Source of the DNA: Hansfordia pulvinata
Taxonomy: Eukaryota > Ascomycota > Sordariomycetes > Xylariales
Reading direction: 5' to 3'
DNA length: 64,000 bases
Assembly: GCA_006538405.1 (NCBI GenBank)
Contig: BJKQ01000010.1
Coordinates: forward strand, 2,108,001 to 2,172,000
A program made the position numbers and the translations under genes. The notes under the pieces were generated by a model. That model was not told the DNA's origin. It worked only from the letters and a program-made list of their open reading frames with translations, and ran no database searches. Numbering within the stretch: the stretch's first letter is position 1; each line of letters starts with the position of its first letter. Below are positions 45,800 through 58,600 of this stretch, one piece after another.

Positions 45800-47047
45800 T
45801 CACGACCTGGGCAATGTCTTCTGGGTGTGTTCCAGAACTGTGCGCAGGCCAACGTCCAGATCTGGCGAAGAGAGGATTGAATCGATCCACGCAGACAGCT
45901 TCTCGCCCAACACCTTGTTGTCCTCGGCACTGGCCAAAGAGGTCTTGATGCGGGCGAGGGCCTCGCGGAGGGCTTTCGGATACGTGGGATTGCTTGTTGC
46001 GTGGCCCACGAGGGGCTGTCGGATGTAGCAGTACAGAGAGGAGGGGTCGTTGGGATATTGCTCGGTCATAGTCTCGACAACGTGCTGTATTATCGAGGTT
46101 TGGCTCTGGACGTTGGAAAAGGTGGCGAACAGGTCAAAGAAGCGCTCCGCCGTGACGGGCTTGAAGAATGTCTGCTTCTGAGCAATGCCAAAGATCGCCA
46201 GAGGAATAGCACCGTCGAGTGCCGGGTTCTTGGTGGTCAGCTTCGCTGCGGCGTCCTCGTCGATGACCTTGCTCTTGGACGATGTCGTGGCATCAGGGTC
46301 GGGGAGTATGAGGTTGCCATCCTCGTCGGCGTCTTCGTCATCCTCCTCGTCGCTGTCGCCGTCGTGGAGCTTGATCTCGTCGTCATCTCGCTCGGCCTGC
46401 CCCTCGATGGCCTTCTGGGCAGCGTCGGTGGCGGTACGGCCCTTCTTGCCCGCCGCGGCCCGCTTTGCATCCATACGGGCCAGCCACTCCATCTCGCAAC
46501 GGGCGTACTCGAGCAGGATGATCGGATCGCGGGTACAGAAGCGGGCGGCTCGCATGAAGAAGCCGCGGGCAGCCTGCATGTCGCCGTTGGCGGCAGACCT
46601 CCGAGCGGCGGTAACCCAGAAGTCGGGGTTGGAGGGGTGCATGCGTAGGGCGCGGGTCATGATTTTGCGGTAGCGCTTGGTGGCACGGACATCTTGGGCG
46701 AAAGCGAGATATTCGTTCCAGAGTTCGAGGGAGCCCGGGTGCTTGTTGACGGCGCGCTCAAGGATGGAGAAGACCCGGCCCTGGCCGGCGTGGGTGGAAG
46801 AGGTGCGGATCTGAAGACGGCGGCAGCGCTTGGAGCGCAGGGCCTCGAGGGACTTTTCCCAGGCGACGTATGCGAGCCAATCTTGGGGCTTGCAGCCGGG
46901 CGACAGAACGCGGTGCTCGAACTCGGTGCGCTTGCGGACGAGAGAGCGGATCTCATCGGCAGAGAAGATGTTCTTGGCCTCGAACTCGCGCAACTGGGGC
47001 ACGGCGCGCTCGAGGTAGAAGCGGGCCTTTTCCGAGACGCCGGACAT
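45800..47047 (-). CDS. UTP6: U3 snoRNP / small-subunit processome protein UTP6
   Basis: Intronless, 415 residues from ATG 47047 (MSGVSEKARFYLERAVPQL). The UTP6 N-terminal domain is recognisable: EKARFYLE, KNIFSADEIRSLVRKRTEFE, then DWLAYVAWEKSLEALR. HAT (half-TPR) repeats follow, such as GSLELWNEYLAFAQDV and NPDFWVTAARRSAANGDM. A highly acidic linker (DGDSDEEDDEDADEDG) precedes the C-terminal helical part. UTP6 is part of the UTP-B complex that binds the 5' external transcribed spacer of pre-rRNA in the nucleolus. There is no frame break. It sits tail-to-tail with the EVE gene, so the 3' UTRs probably overlap. Confidence 0.93.
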   Translation of the reverse strand: MSGVSEKARFYLERAVPQLREFEAKNIFSADEIRSLVRKRTEFEHRVLSPGCKPQDWLAYVAWEKSLEALRSKRCRRLQIRTSSTHAGQGRVFSILERAVNKHPGSLELWNEYLAFAQDVRATKRYRKIMTRALRMHPSNPDFWVTAARRSAANGDMQAARGFFMRAARFCTRDPIILLEYARCEMEWLARMDAKRAAAGKKGRTATDAAQKAIEGQAERDDDEIKLHDGDSDEEDDEDADEDGNLILPDPDATTSSKSKVIDEDAAAKLTTKNPALDGAIPLAIFGIAQKQTFFKPVTAERFFDLFATFSNVQSQTSIIQHVVETMTEQYPNDPSSLYCYIRQPLVGHATSNPTYPKALREALARIKTSLASAEDNKVLGEKLSAWIDSILSSPDLDVGLRTVLEHTQKTLPRS

Positions 47048-48162
47048 GGCGGCTGGGTCGGTATCGATCAAAGTTAAGAGTTCCGGCTCGTCTTCAGCAG
47101 CGTAGAGGAGGGCGATCCGCGGTAGTTCAGGGCGAATGGCGGCGCGAATGAAGCAATGGCGATAAGGCCGAGCAGAGATAAACGAGGGCGCCGGCGGCGG
47201 TGGTGAGAAAGAAAATTTAGTGGAGACGGCCTTATCGGCTGCGAGGGACGTGAATCAGCCTAACCGATAGTGGGATGAGGTGGGAGCGGTGCGGACTAAG
47301 CTGGATCCAGCTAGTGGGCTGCTCGGGACTTGAAAGCGTCATCCCGGTCGTCGATGCCCGCGCCGCCGCTGTTTCCCTGCACGCCACGGCTTTGATTCTC
47401 ACAGTGAGTTGCAGCTTCCATGCGAACCAAGTGCCGGACCGGATCCGGACGGTTAAAACTGTACGGCGTCAGAGCGACGTATCGGCGTCGTCCAACGTAA
47501 GGCCAACGTAGCAGGCGGGCAGCGAAGACGCTGGGTGAAGTGCTGTAGATAATTGACAGCCAGAATAGCCTCTCTCCAACGAGCGAGAGTTGAGGCCACC
47601 AGTGGGCTGAATACCTCGGTCTCACGTCACCGCTCTGGGAGAATGGACATCATTATACGTACCTACGAAGCCGGCGATGCCGGGCACCGTGTCCATCTCA
47701 TCGAGCGAGATCCATACCTATGGCACCTGGCGTGGACGGTGTTGCACAGAATCGCCCCTCGCTCCGTCTCGCCAGTCCGTCCGAGGCGCCCACCGTCCCG
47801 TCGCGAAACACCGGAAACGTGCCAGGTCGAAGATGGCATTCCGATTCGCCCTCCGACTGTCGCCTTTCCCATCTCCACTTAAGATACTGGCCCACGTTTT
47901 GTCGTTCCTTGATCTGTCCTGGCTCGCGTGCTTCGTCTTGTTCTCTGACTTATCCCCTTATCCTCTCCTCCGCGTGCCATCTCGACGCTCGCCCAGTCGC
48001 GCATCTTACACCATGAAATAGCCTCGCCAGGAAAACAAGACTCATTCTTCTGCGATTCTATACTACCACCAAATCATCCTCGATCTTGACTTGGCGGACT
48101 CCCGGGTGTCCGCACGTCCCCGCGAGCCGGACCCGCGGACTCCGGCCGAGCCGGAAACAGCC
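47048..48162. other. Divergent promoter region between UTP6 and CWH43
   Basis: About 1.1 kb. No gene recognised. The last 200 bp before 48163 are C/T-rich, as in many fungal promoters and 5' UTRs. Confidence 0.5.
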
Positions 48163-51100
48163 ATGTCGGCCCAAACGTCGTCGGCAGCGGCGGCCATGCC
48201 TCTGGCTTCAAGGGAGATTTCAACGGCGTCTAGACTCTACAAGGACAAGGAGGATCGAACACATGTGGCGACAATCGACGCCCGCTGCTTCTCGTGGCTG
48301 CACACCACCGCCGGCTACGGTGAGCTGCTCCCTGGCTTCTCGCCATAGGTACCACTCTGCAATCCAACTGACACGCCCTCTAGCCGCCTTCTTCAGCGCC
48401 CTCCTAATCGGCCTGCGTCTGCACTACCACAAGATTGTCGAGAACGAGTTCCACGGCTACCCCCAGGAGTGGTTCCCTTCCGTTTCCGCTGCCATCGGCG
48501 ACCGCTTTCCCGAGCGCGCTGCTTTCCAGCTCTTCATCTGCCTCGCCTCTGGTACGCTGTTTCCGGCTCTTTGCAGAAGCTTGAACCCCTGACTGACCCT
48601 GGCCAGGTCCTCGATTCGCTCTCATTGCCTTGTGGTATCTTCTGGCCGCCTCTCCCTCCGCTTCTCCCTATGCCAGCGGCTCCCTTCCGAAATGGGTGGC
48701 CTCGATAGGTGTCTTCCGCACCCTCATGCTCTGCGGCTTCACCTACATCACTTCCACCGACAACCATGACTGGCATGATGTCTGCATGATTTCGTACATG
48801 GTCGCCACCATCCCTTGGACCCTCGGCAGCATCGCTCTGAGCCCGCCAAACCCGCGCGCTCTCCGCTACCGCAAATACCTCGCGGCCTCTTTCTTCGGCG
48901 TCATATTCCCTATGATATATTTCTACATCCAGCACAAGGTTCACCGCGTTCCTGGGGGTGAGTTTTCCGCGCGCACGCATGCGTATGCGCGATGTCCCTG
49001 GTATTCATACCGTGACTGACCTGCATGAAACTAGCCTATACTACATATTCATTCTTCGAGTGGTCTCTCATCATCTCCGACGTTGGGTTCGACGCCATCA
49101 CCTCCCTCGACTTCGCCTCGCTCGAGATCACCGTCAGAAACAAAAATGGGATGAGTAACGGGTACGTACGCGGGCTTCCCAGCATATGATTGATCAGTTC
49201 ACGCCATCGAGTCTCGCTTTCGTCTTGTCTCGTGCCGCGTCGATGTTGCCATGATCGCACTCCCTCCTTCGTAGCAATATCGTCTTAAATGCTGTTCTCG
49301 CTTCCATCGCCTGTTGATGTTTACTGCGCCCCTCTGCAACAGCCTCTCTTTCTGGCATGTGAGGAACAGCTGAGTCTCTAGCACTACCCGGTCTCTGTCC
49401 AAGCGATTATGTGACGTGATCGTGCTTTGCCGTGAATTCGAAAGAGAAGACGATCAAATACCCGAGAATCACGAGTGTGGTGTGCGATGATTAGCCCGGG
49501 GCGGGGTGGCAGCTTGGCAGCAGACGTTGATCGTGAAGGACGCGCCTGTGCAGCTGTGGCATAGCTTCATCTCCACTGCGGACCCTGAAAGATGGAGTCC
49601 CTGGTTTCGATCCACCCGACCTGCTGGTGCTGCTAGGTTTATTAGGTGGATCAACCAAGGGCAGTCGTGGCACGAAGAACCCTCGTGCACTTGCGGCCAT
49701 AAGCAATTGATATGGAGCAGTCAAGCGACTTTGCGCCATGTAACTGTGGCTCATTGGCACCGATGCAACCGGGGTTTACAAAGCAATTTGATCTAACGTT
49801 ATGCCAGGAAACTCGTCTCAGCTGCCCCCAACGGCCGAGAATCGTCATCCCAAACCGCTCAAGCTCCCATCAGCGCCAAGCTGCCCTTGTGTAGGGCACT
49901 GGATTCGGTGGCTGACGTCTACCATGGGTTCATCTTCTGGTCTATGCTCACGAGCCTTCCCGTCGTCATTTGGTACTTTCCTTTGTGGCACATGGGCATT
50001 TCCGGCTACGAGGCTCTTGTCATGTCGACGATATCGCCAATCCTCCTCGGCATCAGGCCCGTGCGGTCTTTGGCCGTCAACCACGGCCGTCTACTCCACC
50101 TCCTGTCGCTGGCTGGTGTTCTAGCCTGGCAGGTCAAGCGCCCCCGGTATCGACTGTTCACAGTCGCATTCGGCGTCGGCATGGCGAATTTCTCATGGGC
50201 AGCCACAGTCTTTTCTCAATCGGTCCATCCAGCTCGGCTGGAGTCAAGGGTATTCTCGTGGATCGCTGGTCTGATCCTGTCATCGACCGTCAAGTTCGCT
50301 TGGCAGACCAACAACCCTATATGGCCCATCATGCGTGCCGAGAATGGCGGCCAGAACATCGTGGGTCTTCTGCTAGGCCTCGTTGCGGCTTGGCGGTTCA
50401 CCCGGCTCCCGCCCGTGAATGCAGATACTACAGCCCGAGGAAAACACGCGGGTTCCTCGATTACGTCCGCACTGAGTGTTGGCGCTCTATTCTTCGGCTT
50501 CCACTGCCTTCTCTCAGACTCAAGCACCATGATATTGTGGGTCTGGGAGGGCTATCCGGTCAGAGGGCCACAGGCCGTGACCCATGGCTGGTTGACTGTG
50601 GCCACCATGAGTGCCGGCTTGCTGACTGGTATCTCCAGCCCGGATTTGGCCCAGGCGTGGTGGTTCTATGGACTGGGGTGCCTGGGGACCGCGATCTTGA
50701 CCACATGTCACAACTGGCTCGGCTACGCTGGAGCGATCACGTTCGCTTTCTATCTCCCGGCTGTCGGTGTCCACCTGCTCTCCTTGGCCTCCAAACAGAG
50801 CCCGGCAGTCACGTTTGGGCTTGGCTTTTTGTTCTACAACTTCCTAGTACTTTTCCACGTTTGGGTTGTGGCGTACGCTTTCGTTCCTGGTGGACCCTAC
50901 GTGCGAGAGCACACCGACTGGGTGATGTTAGCCATGATGGTCATGATTGGCGCTGGCACGACCAACTTTGCGCGGCACCAGAGCTCTGGGTCGATGGACA
51001 GAGCGGCGGCGTGGCCTCGTCCCGCATCCTGGAGCCGCAAGCAGAAGAGCCTCCCACTCCTCATAATTAATGTCCTATTTCTTGTCGCAACGTACTTTCG

Positions 51101-52094
51101 GCTCCCTCCTAATGATATACAGCCTCACCACGCAGACGCAAAAGTCATTACAGCAGGCATCTGGACCATACATTTCACCCTCGACAACCAACTCTGGTCT
51201 TCAGATCGGCGGATACGCGACCTGATTGGTGACCTCGAATTAGATGTCGTGGGTCTGCTGGAGTCCGACAACCAACGCATCATCATGGGCAACCGAGACA
51301 CGACACAGCTGCTGGCCGAAGATCTCGGCATGTATGTTGACTACGGTCCCGGCCCTAACAAGCACACTTGGGGCTCAGCACTGCTCTCCAGGTTTCCGAT
51401 TGTGAATTCGACACACCACCTGCTTCCATCCCCCAAAGGGGAGCTTGCTCCTGCCATCCACGCCACGATCCTCGCCTACGGTGAGCATGTAGACGTTTAT
51501 GTCTTTCATTCTGGTCAATCCGAAGACGTCGAGGACCGCCGTCTGCAGGCCGAGTACATGGCCAACCTCATGGGCTCATCGCCGCGTCCCAGCATCCTCC
51601 TTGCGTATCTCGTCACGCGGCCCATGCAAGGTAACTACAACACCTACGTCAGCAGCGGCAGCAGCACCGACAACAACAGTCATCTCGGCACTGGGAGTGG
51701 CATGCACGATGTAAACCCCTTCGACTGGGACCGCTGGTGCGAGTACATCCTGTACAAAAGGCTGAAGAGAGTCGCCTACGCGCGAGTCTCGCGCGGCACC
51801 GTCACCGACACGGAGCTGCAGGCTGCCAAATTCGTGGTGCCCACGTCGACGGCCGACTGGGTCGACATTGGTCGGCTCGAGAGGGAGTGGGCAGCACGCC
51901 TGAAGCGCATCTCCGAACGCGATGTGCCGGAGGCTTATCGCTTCCCATCAAAGTTCAAAGGCCCGGGAGTCCGAGGCCACAAGTACCATGTGTTCCGCGA
52001 GCCGCTCTACTATGACGTAAACCTGCCGCCTCTGCCGCCCCTCGAGGATCCTGGTGACGACGAAAACGGTAACAAGACAGCTGGAGCTCGCTGA
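48163..52094 (+). CDS. CWH43: CWH43 homologue, GPI-anchor lipid remodelling protein
   Basis: Exons 48163-48319, 48384-48551, 48607-48957, 49035-49161 and 49808-52094; all junctions are GT..AG and give 1029 residues with no break. The N-terminal part is the Frag1/DRAM/Sfk1-type membrane domain ([34 protein letters not shown]). A multi-helix middle region starts at [16 protein letters not shown]. The C-terminal third is an endonuclease/exonuclease/phosphatase-like domain ([43 protein letters not shown]). In yeast Cwh43 puts ceramide onto GPI anchors in the ER. The usual HNGQEED-type motif reads [10 protein letters not shown] here. The fourth intron is 646 bp, far longer than the other three (55-77 bp). 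The start is the first good ATG (CAGCCATGTC). Confidence 0.93.
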
Positions 52095-52570
52095 GGCCAT
52101 GCCCTATAAGAAGGATTGGAGAATGGACCTCACCAAGGGGGACATCCGATGACGACTGAGGGTTAAAGGGTGAGGGTTAGAGGGAACCCAAAGGCGCCAG
52201 GATTAGGAAGAGCGGCAACGTCAAATCCTTTGAGTAGGACTCGCACGAGCGACACGCGATCAACGACACACGAGAAACGATCATTACGAGTATAGGCTTT
52301 CTAGTGTAGCATTACAGACTGCAACGAGGCCCTGGCCTTCTTAATTCAAGCTGCTTTTTGTGGAGGACGTCATATCCTTCTTCAATCCTGTTGACTAGAA
52401 TTTCCGTGGTTTTTTGTTTTTAGGTTGTCTCTGAATCACTGGTCGAATAGGGCGAAAGGGTCGCTCCCACAAGGGAGCCAGCAGTACTCGAGCCGCGCAA
52501 CTACTAAACTTCTGTGTGTATTTAGACCGCGCAAGACGAGGCTCTCTCATTCTCTCTCTTGTAGATACTT
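52095..52570. other. Convergent spacer
   Basis: About 0.5 kb between CWH43 and the minus-strand membrane protein gene. No feature recognised. Confidence 0.5.
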
Positions 52571-53489
52571 TCAAGCCTGCTGAGCTCCTTCTTGCTCGCT
52601 CAAATTATAACAGCGGCTATCTCCGGAGATGCCGTCCGCATCGCCGCCCTCCCCCGTCTCCGTCTCTCCACTCCCGCGATCTCTGCTCTCATGTCTCGTA
52701 TGCGGAGCCGCTCCCTGCGTGTCGTCGTGCTCTCCCGACTCACCGCCCAAGCTCCGGGATCTGTTGATACCCCTCATTTCCAGTCGAGCCCTCTTGATGA
52801 TCATAGGATGATTGCAGTCGGTCGTATCCAGCGGACCCAGCGTCGCAGCATCAGCCGCAGCACCGCCGCCAGGATCCCCCTTACTGTCACCATCACCGTT
52901 ACCACCACCACCACCACCCCCCACGGTGATGGGGATCTCGTCGGCGCAGCGCGCCCAGCGGCGGCCGCCGCCGCACCACCCGGCGCCCTCCTGCGCGAGG
53001 CGGTGCAGCCGCAGGGCGCCCGCAGGCCTGCCACTCGGCGGTGGCGTAGTCGCGGGCGCCGCGCCTCCAGCGGCGGCGCAGGAGCGGCTCGAGGGCGTAG
53101 GAGGCGGCGACGACGCACGCGCTGGCGGCGTACGTGAGACACAGGCCGAACAGGCTGAAGCTCGTGTGGTGCGCGTTCTTGACGGCCTGGCGCTCTGGTT
53201 GTGAAGGGTGGAGCTGGGCTCCCCCGTCGAGTAGAGCCTGGTACAGAGTCCTGTCAGTATCGAGGCGTTTCCCCTTGGCATTCCGGCTCGAAGCAGTCCA
53301 AACAGAAACTACATACCTGTGACAGAAAACGCAAGCAATCCGCCAGAAACGAGCTCCGACGAAGGACATCAGGGAGCCCGTGAAGGCAGCGAGCACGAAG
53401 CCTCCTTCATCGGGTATGGTCAAAGTCCGGCTCAGAGGTGATTGCGTTCCCAGTTGATCCACACGCCTCTGTAAAGCATTCATTGTCAT
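52571..53489 (-). CDS. Small predicted membrane protein of unknown function, C-terminal half uncertain
   Basis: Exon 1 is 53489-53317 and exon 2 is 53250-52571. The 66-bp intron uses the AG at 53252-53251, which gives CHRTLYQALLDGGAQ across the junction. Two hydrophobic segments are clear: FVLAAFTGSLMSFVGARFW and FSLFGLCLTYAASACVVAAS, followed by the basic stretch LLRRRWRRGARDYATAEWQ. After about 53040 the frame has to change to reach the Gly/Asp/Ser-rich tail ending at 52571; two missing bases would make the length a multiple of three, but their positions are unclear. If the tail is not real, the gene ends earlier in a Trp/Gly-rich reading at about 52899. No family recognised. It would be an integral membrane protein of roughly 280 residues. 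Confidence 0.5.
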
Positions 53490-55316
53490 GTCCCGAGGCG
53501 AGGTCTGCCTGCTTGAAGATAGAATGGCCTGATGGTGGAAGCGCCAAGAGCACACATGGATGACGGGCTTGGCGGCGGGTGGTGGTTATTTGTACGCGGT
53601 TTCCTTTCGGCGGCTCCGCATGTCTTTCCGCGGGGCCACCCGCGGACGTTGGATCGTTCGGCAGCAAGACAGTGTCCCGAAGCCCGCGAGGGGGTAGGCT
53701 GGGGCAAAAGCAAGCCAGCGACGTCTGGCGTTACTGTGAAGCTTGTTCAGAGTCCACGTTAGGGCGACTTTCGCCCCCCACGAGCCGATCCCTACGTACT
53801 CCGCCTCGTCCGGTAGGGGCTGTCAGTGATGCGCCCGATGCTTTTCTGCTGAGGGGAGCGTGATGCGGATGGCGGGGTAAACAAATCAATAATCGAGCAG
53901 ATGCGGAAATCAATATCAGATAATTCCATGTGTGGGTGGTTTGATATTCACAGAATCGCTGGCTGCCCGAGTTTCGACATGGCGGAACCTCAACAACAAA
54001 TGCCACTTTGACCTCAATGAATCCCCAAGTCCGACTTGAGAGTGCTCCGTCATGACCAAGTGCGCGTAGTGAGGCCTTTGAATGGTGACTTATGCTCCCG
54101 GGCCTCGCGGGAGATAATCACCTTGGCCTTGGGCACGGCGTGGCCGGCGGCACGGGCAGTCGCATTCTGGAAAGGTCGAGTTGGAACAAAGGACCAACAT
54201 GGGTTCAATTATATGACAGACACGGGCGATGGGCTGGGCCCAGTCGACCGTTTGCATCCGCCGCGTTTCCATTCGTCGTATGCAAGATCGGACCATCAAC
54301 CGTGCAGCAAACAATGACACCCCCACGCGTTGAAGTCTGTGGTTGCACAGACTAAGTCGACGTGAAACGTGTCTGCCTGGACGAAACAAATCAGCAAACG
54401 AATGACCGGAGAGATCGGGAGGCCGGAAAACAGAAATGCCAGAGTATGGAGGTGGTATATGGAGGGGAGAATCGCTCGCCGGGCTCGACTCCAGATGCCT
54501 CGTCTCCGTACCAACCATCCACACGGCCAACACATCCCTCTACGAACGCCCATGCCGGCAGGCAGGGCCATAGACTGGTCTGCAGGGCCATAGACTGGTC
54601 TGCAAGGCCATAGACTGGTCTGCAGGGCCATAGACTGGTCTGCAAGGCCATAGACTGACTGGCCTGCGAATCAGCGCCACGCGTGCAGCCTGCAAGCCGA
54701 ACCTTGACTCGATGGAAAACGGCCTCAGCTTGCCCCGATCCACCCACGATGACTGGGAGCCGGGTCATCGTCCCGCGTGGAGCGCGGGGGTGGGCTGTGC
54801 TAGTTAGACGACCCCTTTCTGCAGCTGAGGCCCAAATCGCAGGCCAATGACATGCATCCTCACGAACAGGGGTTGCGGTGCATACTCGTACATACTGTGC
54901 CCGCCGCGGGCCCTCCTCCCGCCCCTGGTCTGTCGTCAGCCCTGCCGCCCTCCTCGAGCGCCGCTGCCAGCTGCTCGACGACTGTCGAGGCCTCCGTCTT
55001 TGCCTGTCCTAGCCGTGCCGTTGACTATTATGCCTTGCCCCGCAGGCTTGTGACCTCGGGCTATTGGCTGATACGGCGGGCGTGGACCGTTGACGAGAGC
55101 AGAGCCCCCAGAGCCCCCCTCCCGATGGCGCCCGCTTGGTGGACGGGGGAGCTCGCGGTGACAGGCACGCCCACTCCCGTTCCCCAAATAGTTCTCTCGG
55201 CGGTCCTGCTGCTTGAGAAACGGGCACATCTTTTCCGCACAAGCAAGCTTCATTGTTGGTAGCCACCGACAGTCCGTTACATACAAGACACCCAGACAGA
55301 CACGGCAACCGTCGGC
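53490..55316. other. Divergent intergenic region
   Basis: About 1.8 kb between the membrane protein and zinc-finger genes. It contains a 20-bp minisatellite (listed) and a TACTCGTA motif at 54883-54890. No gene recognised. Confidence 0.5.
54561..54658. repeat. 20-bp minisatellite, five copies
   Basis: Unit TGCAGGGCCATAGACTGGTC, nearly perfect. Copies 3 and 5 have an A for one G, and the first and last copies are slightly diverged at the edges. Confidence 0.95.
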
Positions 55317-55553
55317 ATGAGGCGTCACCAGCACCAGCGCCCGGGGCACGCAGCCTCGCCCAGCGGCAACGCCGCCCCAGGCACCCGCGCGGGGCAGAAG
55401 CGGCCCGTCGCCTCCTACGCCGACGAGCTGCTCTGGCCGTCCATCAGCGGGTATGCTGCGATGCCCCTGCCCGGCCCTGAGCAGGAGCAGGAGGCCCTGA
55501 TGCTGGAAGAAGCCGGCTGGGGTGTCGCCCTCGTCCCGCCGGCCCGACAGGCT

Positions 55554-55614
<61 letters not shown>

Positions 55615-58600
55615 ACACCACCATCAGCACCAGTACCAGTACCACCACGGCTTCGCAGCGCCACAGGCCGTGATGAAGCAGTCCGGGGTCTTCCCGCCAT
55701 ACAACATGTCCTGGGCGACCGGGGGCATGTCGCCGCCCCCACTGCTGCCGCTGCCGCCGCTCAGCGAGCCGTACGTGCCCAGCGTCCAAAGCAGCACCAC
55801 CTCGCCGTCCGACGCGTCCTCTGCGACCGAGACCAGCAGCAGCAGCGTCAGCTCAAGCACCGCCAGCGCCCGCAGATCCGCCAACGGCGCTCCCCTGAGC
55901 AGGCGCAAGCGGGCGCGGACCCGGAGGTGCCGCTACACGCCGACGCGCGATGCCGCCTCCTCCTCCTCCTCGAGCCACCTGAGCGCGGCGTCTCACGACG
56001 ACGACGATGACGACGATGATGACGGCTGCGGCTGCGGCTGCGTAGGCGGGAACGACGATGGCGGGGCGACGACGCCGCGGGCGACGCCGTCCATCATCGC
56101 TTCCCAGCCCGGGCCGAGAGGGGACTTGGGAGAGAAGAGCGGAGAGTGGGACTCGGTCGACCCGCCGGAGAAGCTCGTGTGCCTCGCGCACGGGTGCGAA
56201 GCGACGTTTCAGCGGGCCGAGGACCTCGAGCTGCACGCCAGGACGGCGCACACGCACGTCTGCCTCTGGAGCACTCGGCCGGCAGAGAGCCCGGAGGGCG
56301 AGCGGGAACCAGCCGGAGGGCCCTGCGACCAGGGCTTCGCGACGCGCGACCAGCTCAACTGGCACGTCAAGAGCGAACACCTGCTCATCTGCCCCGTGCT
56401 GGGCTGCGGCGACAAGGCAGAGTTCACCAGCCGCGAGCTCGTTGAGTGTCACGTCAGATGGGCGCATGGCGGGGGCGGGAGCAAGGCCGGGACGGATCAA
56501 AGCGAGCTCTCCAGCGGCCTGCTCCAGAGAGCGTCTGACGGCAACCCAGCGCAACGTAAAGGCAGGAGACAGTCGCCGCCCATGCCGGACAACTCCACAG
56601 TGGACGACAGCGATGACAGCCACACGAGCCCTGCCACAGACCTCACGCTGGAAAAAGTTCTCAAGCTACAGATGTCCATCGGGTCTCGAAACGGCGATGC
56701 AGGGACCAGCTGCGCCAAGTGTTGCACAAACGGGCGAAGAGGGCCAGCGGTGAGTACTGTGCCCCGATGCGCGAGAGCACAGTGCTGACGACTCACTCAT
56801 CACCAGGAGGCACACCCAGCAGACAAAGTTCCGTGAGCCCGGTCTCTACCGCCCACAGCGCAGAGCTGCTCGTGTCGGCGTCGTTCCCCGTTGTCTGGGA
56901 GCATGGCGTCCTCCCCTTCCTCATCGAGTTCATGCCCCGCTGGTGCGGCCCGGGGCATGTGGTCAGCGTGACGCGAGGACCTCCCCGCGGCGGTCTGCAC
57001 AGCAAGCAGCAGCAGAGCAGCCCCCGGCCGTGCCGACGCGACGCATCTGCATCATGACGCGGAGCCCCGTCGCGCGCGCGCGGCGCCTCGCCATCGCCGG
57101 CCACGTAATCGGCCTGTTGGACGGAACCGCGTTCGCCAAGGCCGTCACGTTCGCCTTCTCCACCGGCGAGGTCGAGCGCATGGCGAGGAGGAAGGGAGGA
57201 GGGGCGGAAGAGGAGGGCCAGGGGCAGAGCCAGCCGACGTGGGCGCGCGGGCTGGGCAAGCAGATGCCGGACGCGGTGTGCACGGCGCGCAACCCGTTCG
57301 GCTACCTCAAGCCGTGCATGGGCGACAGCATCGGGGTGGGCGACTCCACGGCGACGCTCGGCCCCTGCCTCAGCGTCGGCGGCGGGCACTACTGGCTGGC
57401 CAACTTTCACCCCTTCCAGGAGGTGTTCGCCGGCGGCACCGGGGGCGCGCCCGCGCCCGTCGTCGTGGAGCACCCGTCGCCGGCCGACAGCGCGCAGTGC
57501 CTGGGCGAGAGCCACGACGCGCTGGGCAGCGGCGGGCGGCTCGTGGACCTGCGCCTCGGCGAGCTGAGCGCCGCGTCCGGCTACGACCTCAAGACGACGC
57601 GCGTCTCGCACGACCCGTTCTGGGACGACACCGACCAGGAGCCGCCGCTGGTGGTGACGGACTGGACCCTCATCGCGTCCTCCCCGGCCCGGGAGGCCGG
57701 GCAGGCCAACCTGCTGCGCAAGTTCCCCGAGCTGATGCAGAGGCGCGAGACCCCGTGACCGAGATGCAGGCGCCCGCGCCCGAGTCTCTCGTCTGCTCGA
57801 CGGGTCGCACCTCGGCCTACCAGCGCGGGCTGGTCTGCGAGGTGCCGGCCTACATCCACGGCGGCAAGACCGGCAACGGCACCGGCAAGGCCACGCGCGA
57901 GTGGTTCGTGGAGGCGCCCGACGAAGAGGACGGCGACGACAACGAGTGGATCCGGGGCGGCGTCGGAGTCCCCGGCGACAGCGGCGCCGCCATCGTGGAC
58001 TGCAAGACCAACGCGCTCGTCGGGCAGCTCTGGGGCCGCAACAAGTACTTCGGCGCCGGCCCGCGCCAGGCCTTCTTCACCCCCATCCTCGACGTCGTCG
58101 ACGACATCCAGGAGCGCTGCGGCCAGCAGACGCGCCCGCAGCTGCCGCGGAAGCGGGACGAGGCCGATCTGTGGCCCGTGTACCCCGTCTGCAAGGAGTG
58201 CTTCGACCTCCGCGAGTACCTGGAGAGCCGCCGCAGCTCGCGCTCCTCCCGGCGGACCATGGGATCCATGATCGGGGTGCACGAGGACGGGAACGACCAG
58301 GAGCGCTTGACCGTGTCCGAGGCCTTGACGCCCCAGGACGTGGCGCGGACGCCGCGGGACATATCTCATCTGATCCAATTCGCCGGGCCCTCTGATACGG
58401 GCGTCTTTGGTGGCAGTGGGTTCTCACCTGGCTCTATGGGCGGCCCGGTTTCGCCGTCCCCCATGATGAATCTGCAGGCCTCCCCATCGTTCGGTGTCAC
58501 CAGGGGCCTCACTTCCCCCACGCCGTATGCTCCCAAGTTGGATGATATAGACCTCTATGACCCCAAGCACATTTCGACTATTCTGGGCAGCACATTGGGC

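Noticed and set aside
49506..49796. ORF inside the long CWH43 intron
   Set aside because: Short, unlike any protein I know, and its first codon sits in spliced-out sequence. Kept only as a reason to check the intron.
56719..57758. A separate small gene between zinc-finger and protease parts
   Set aside because: With one base added at 56681-56683 and one at 57021-57025 the frames join through a normal 57-bp intron, and the total length is a multiple of three. One gene explains all pieces.
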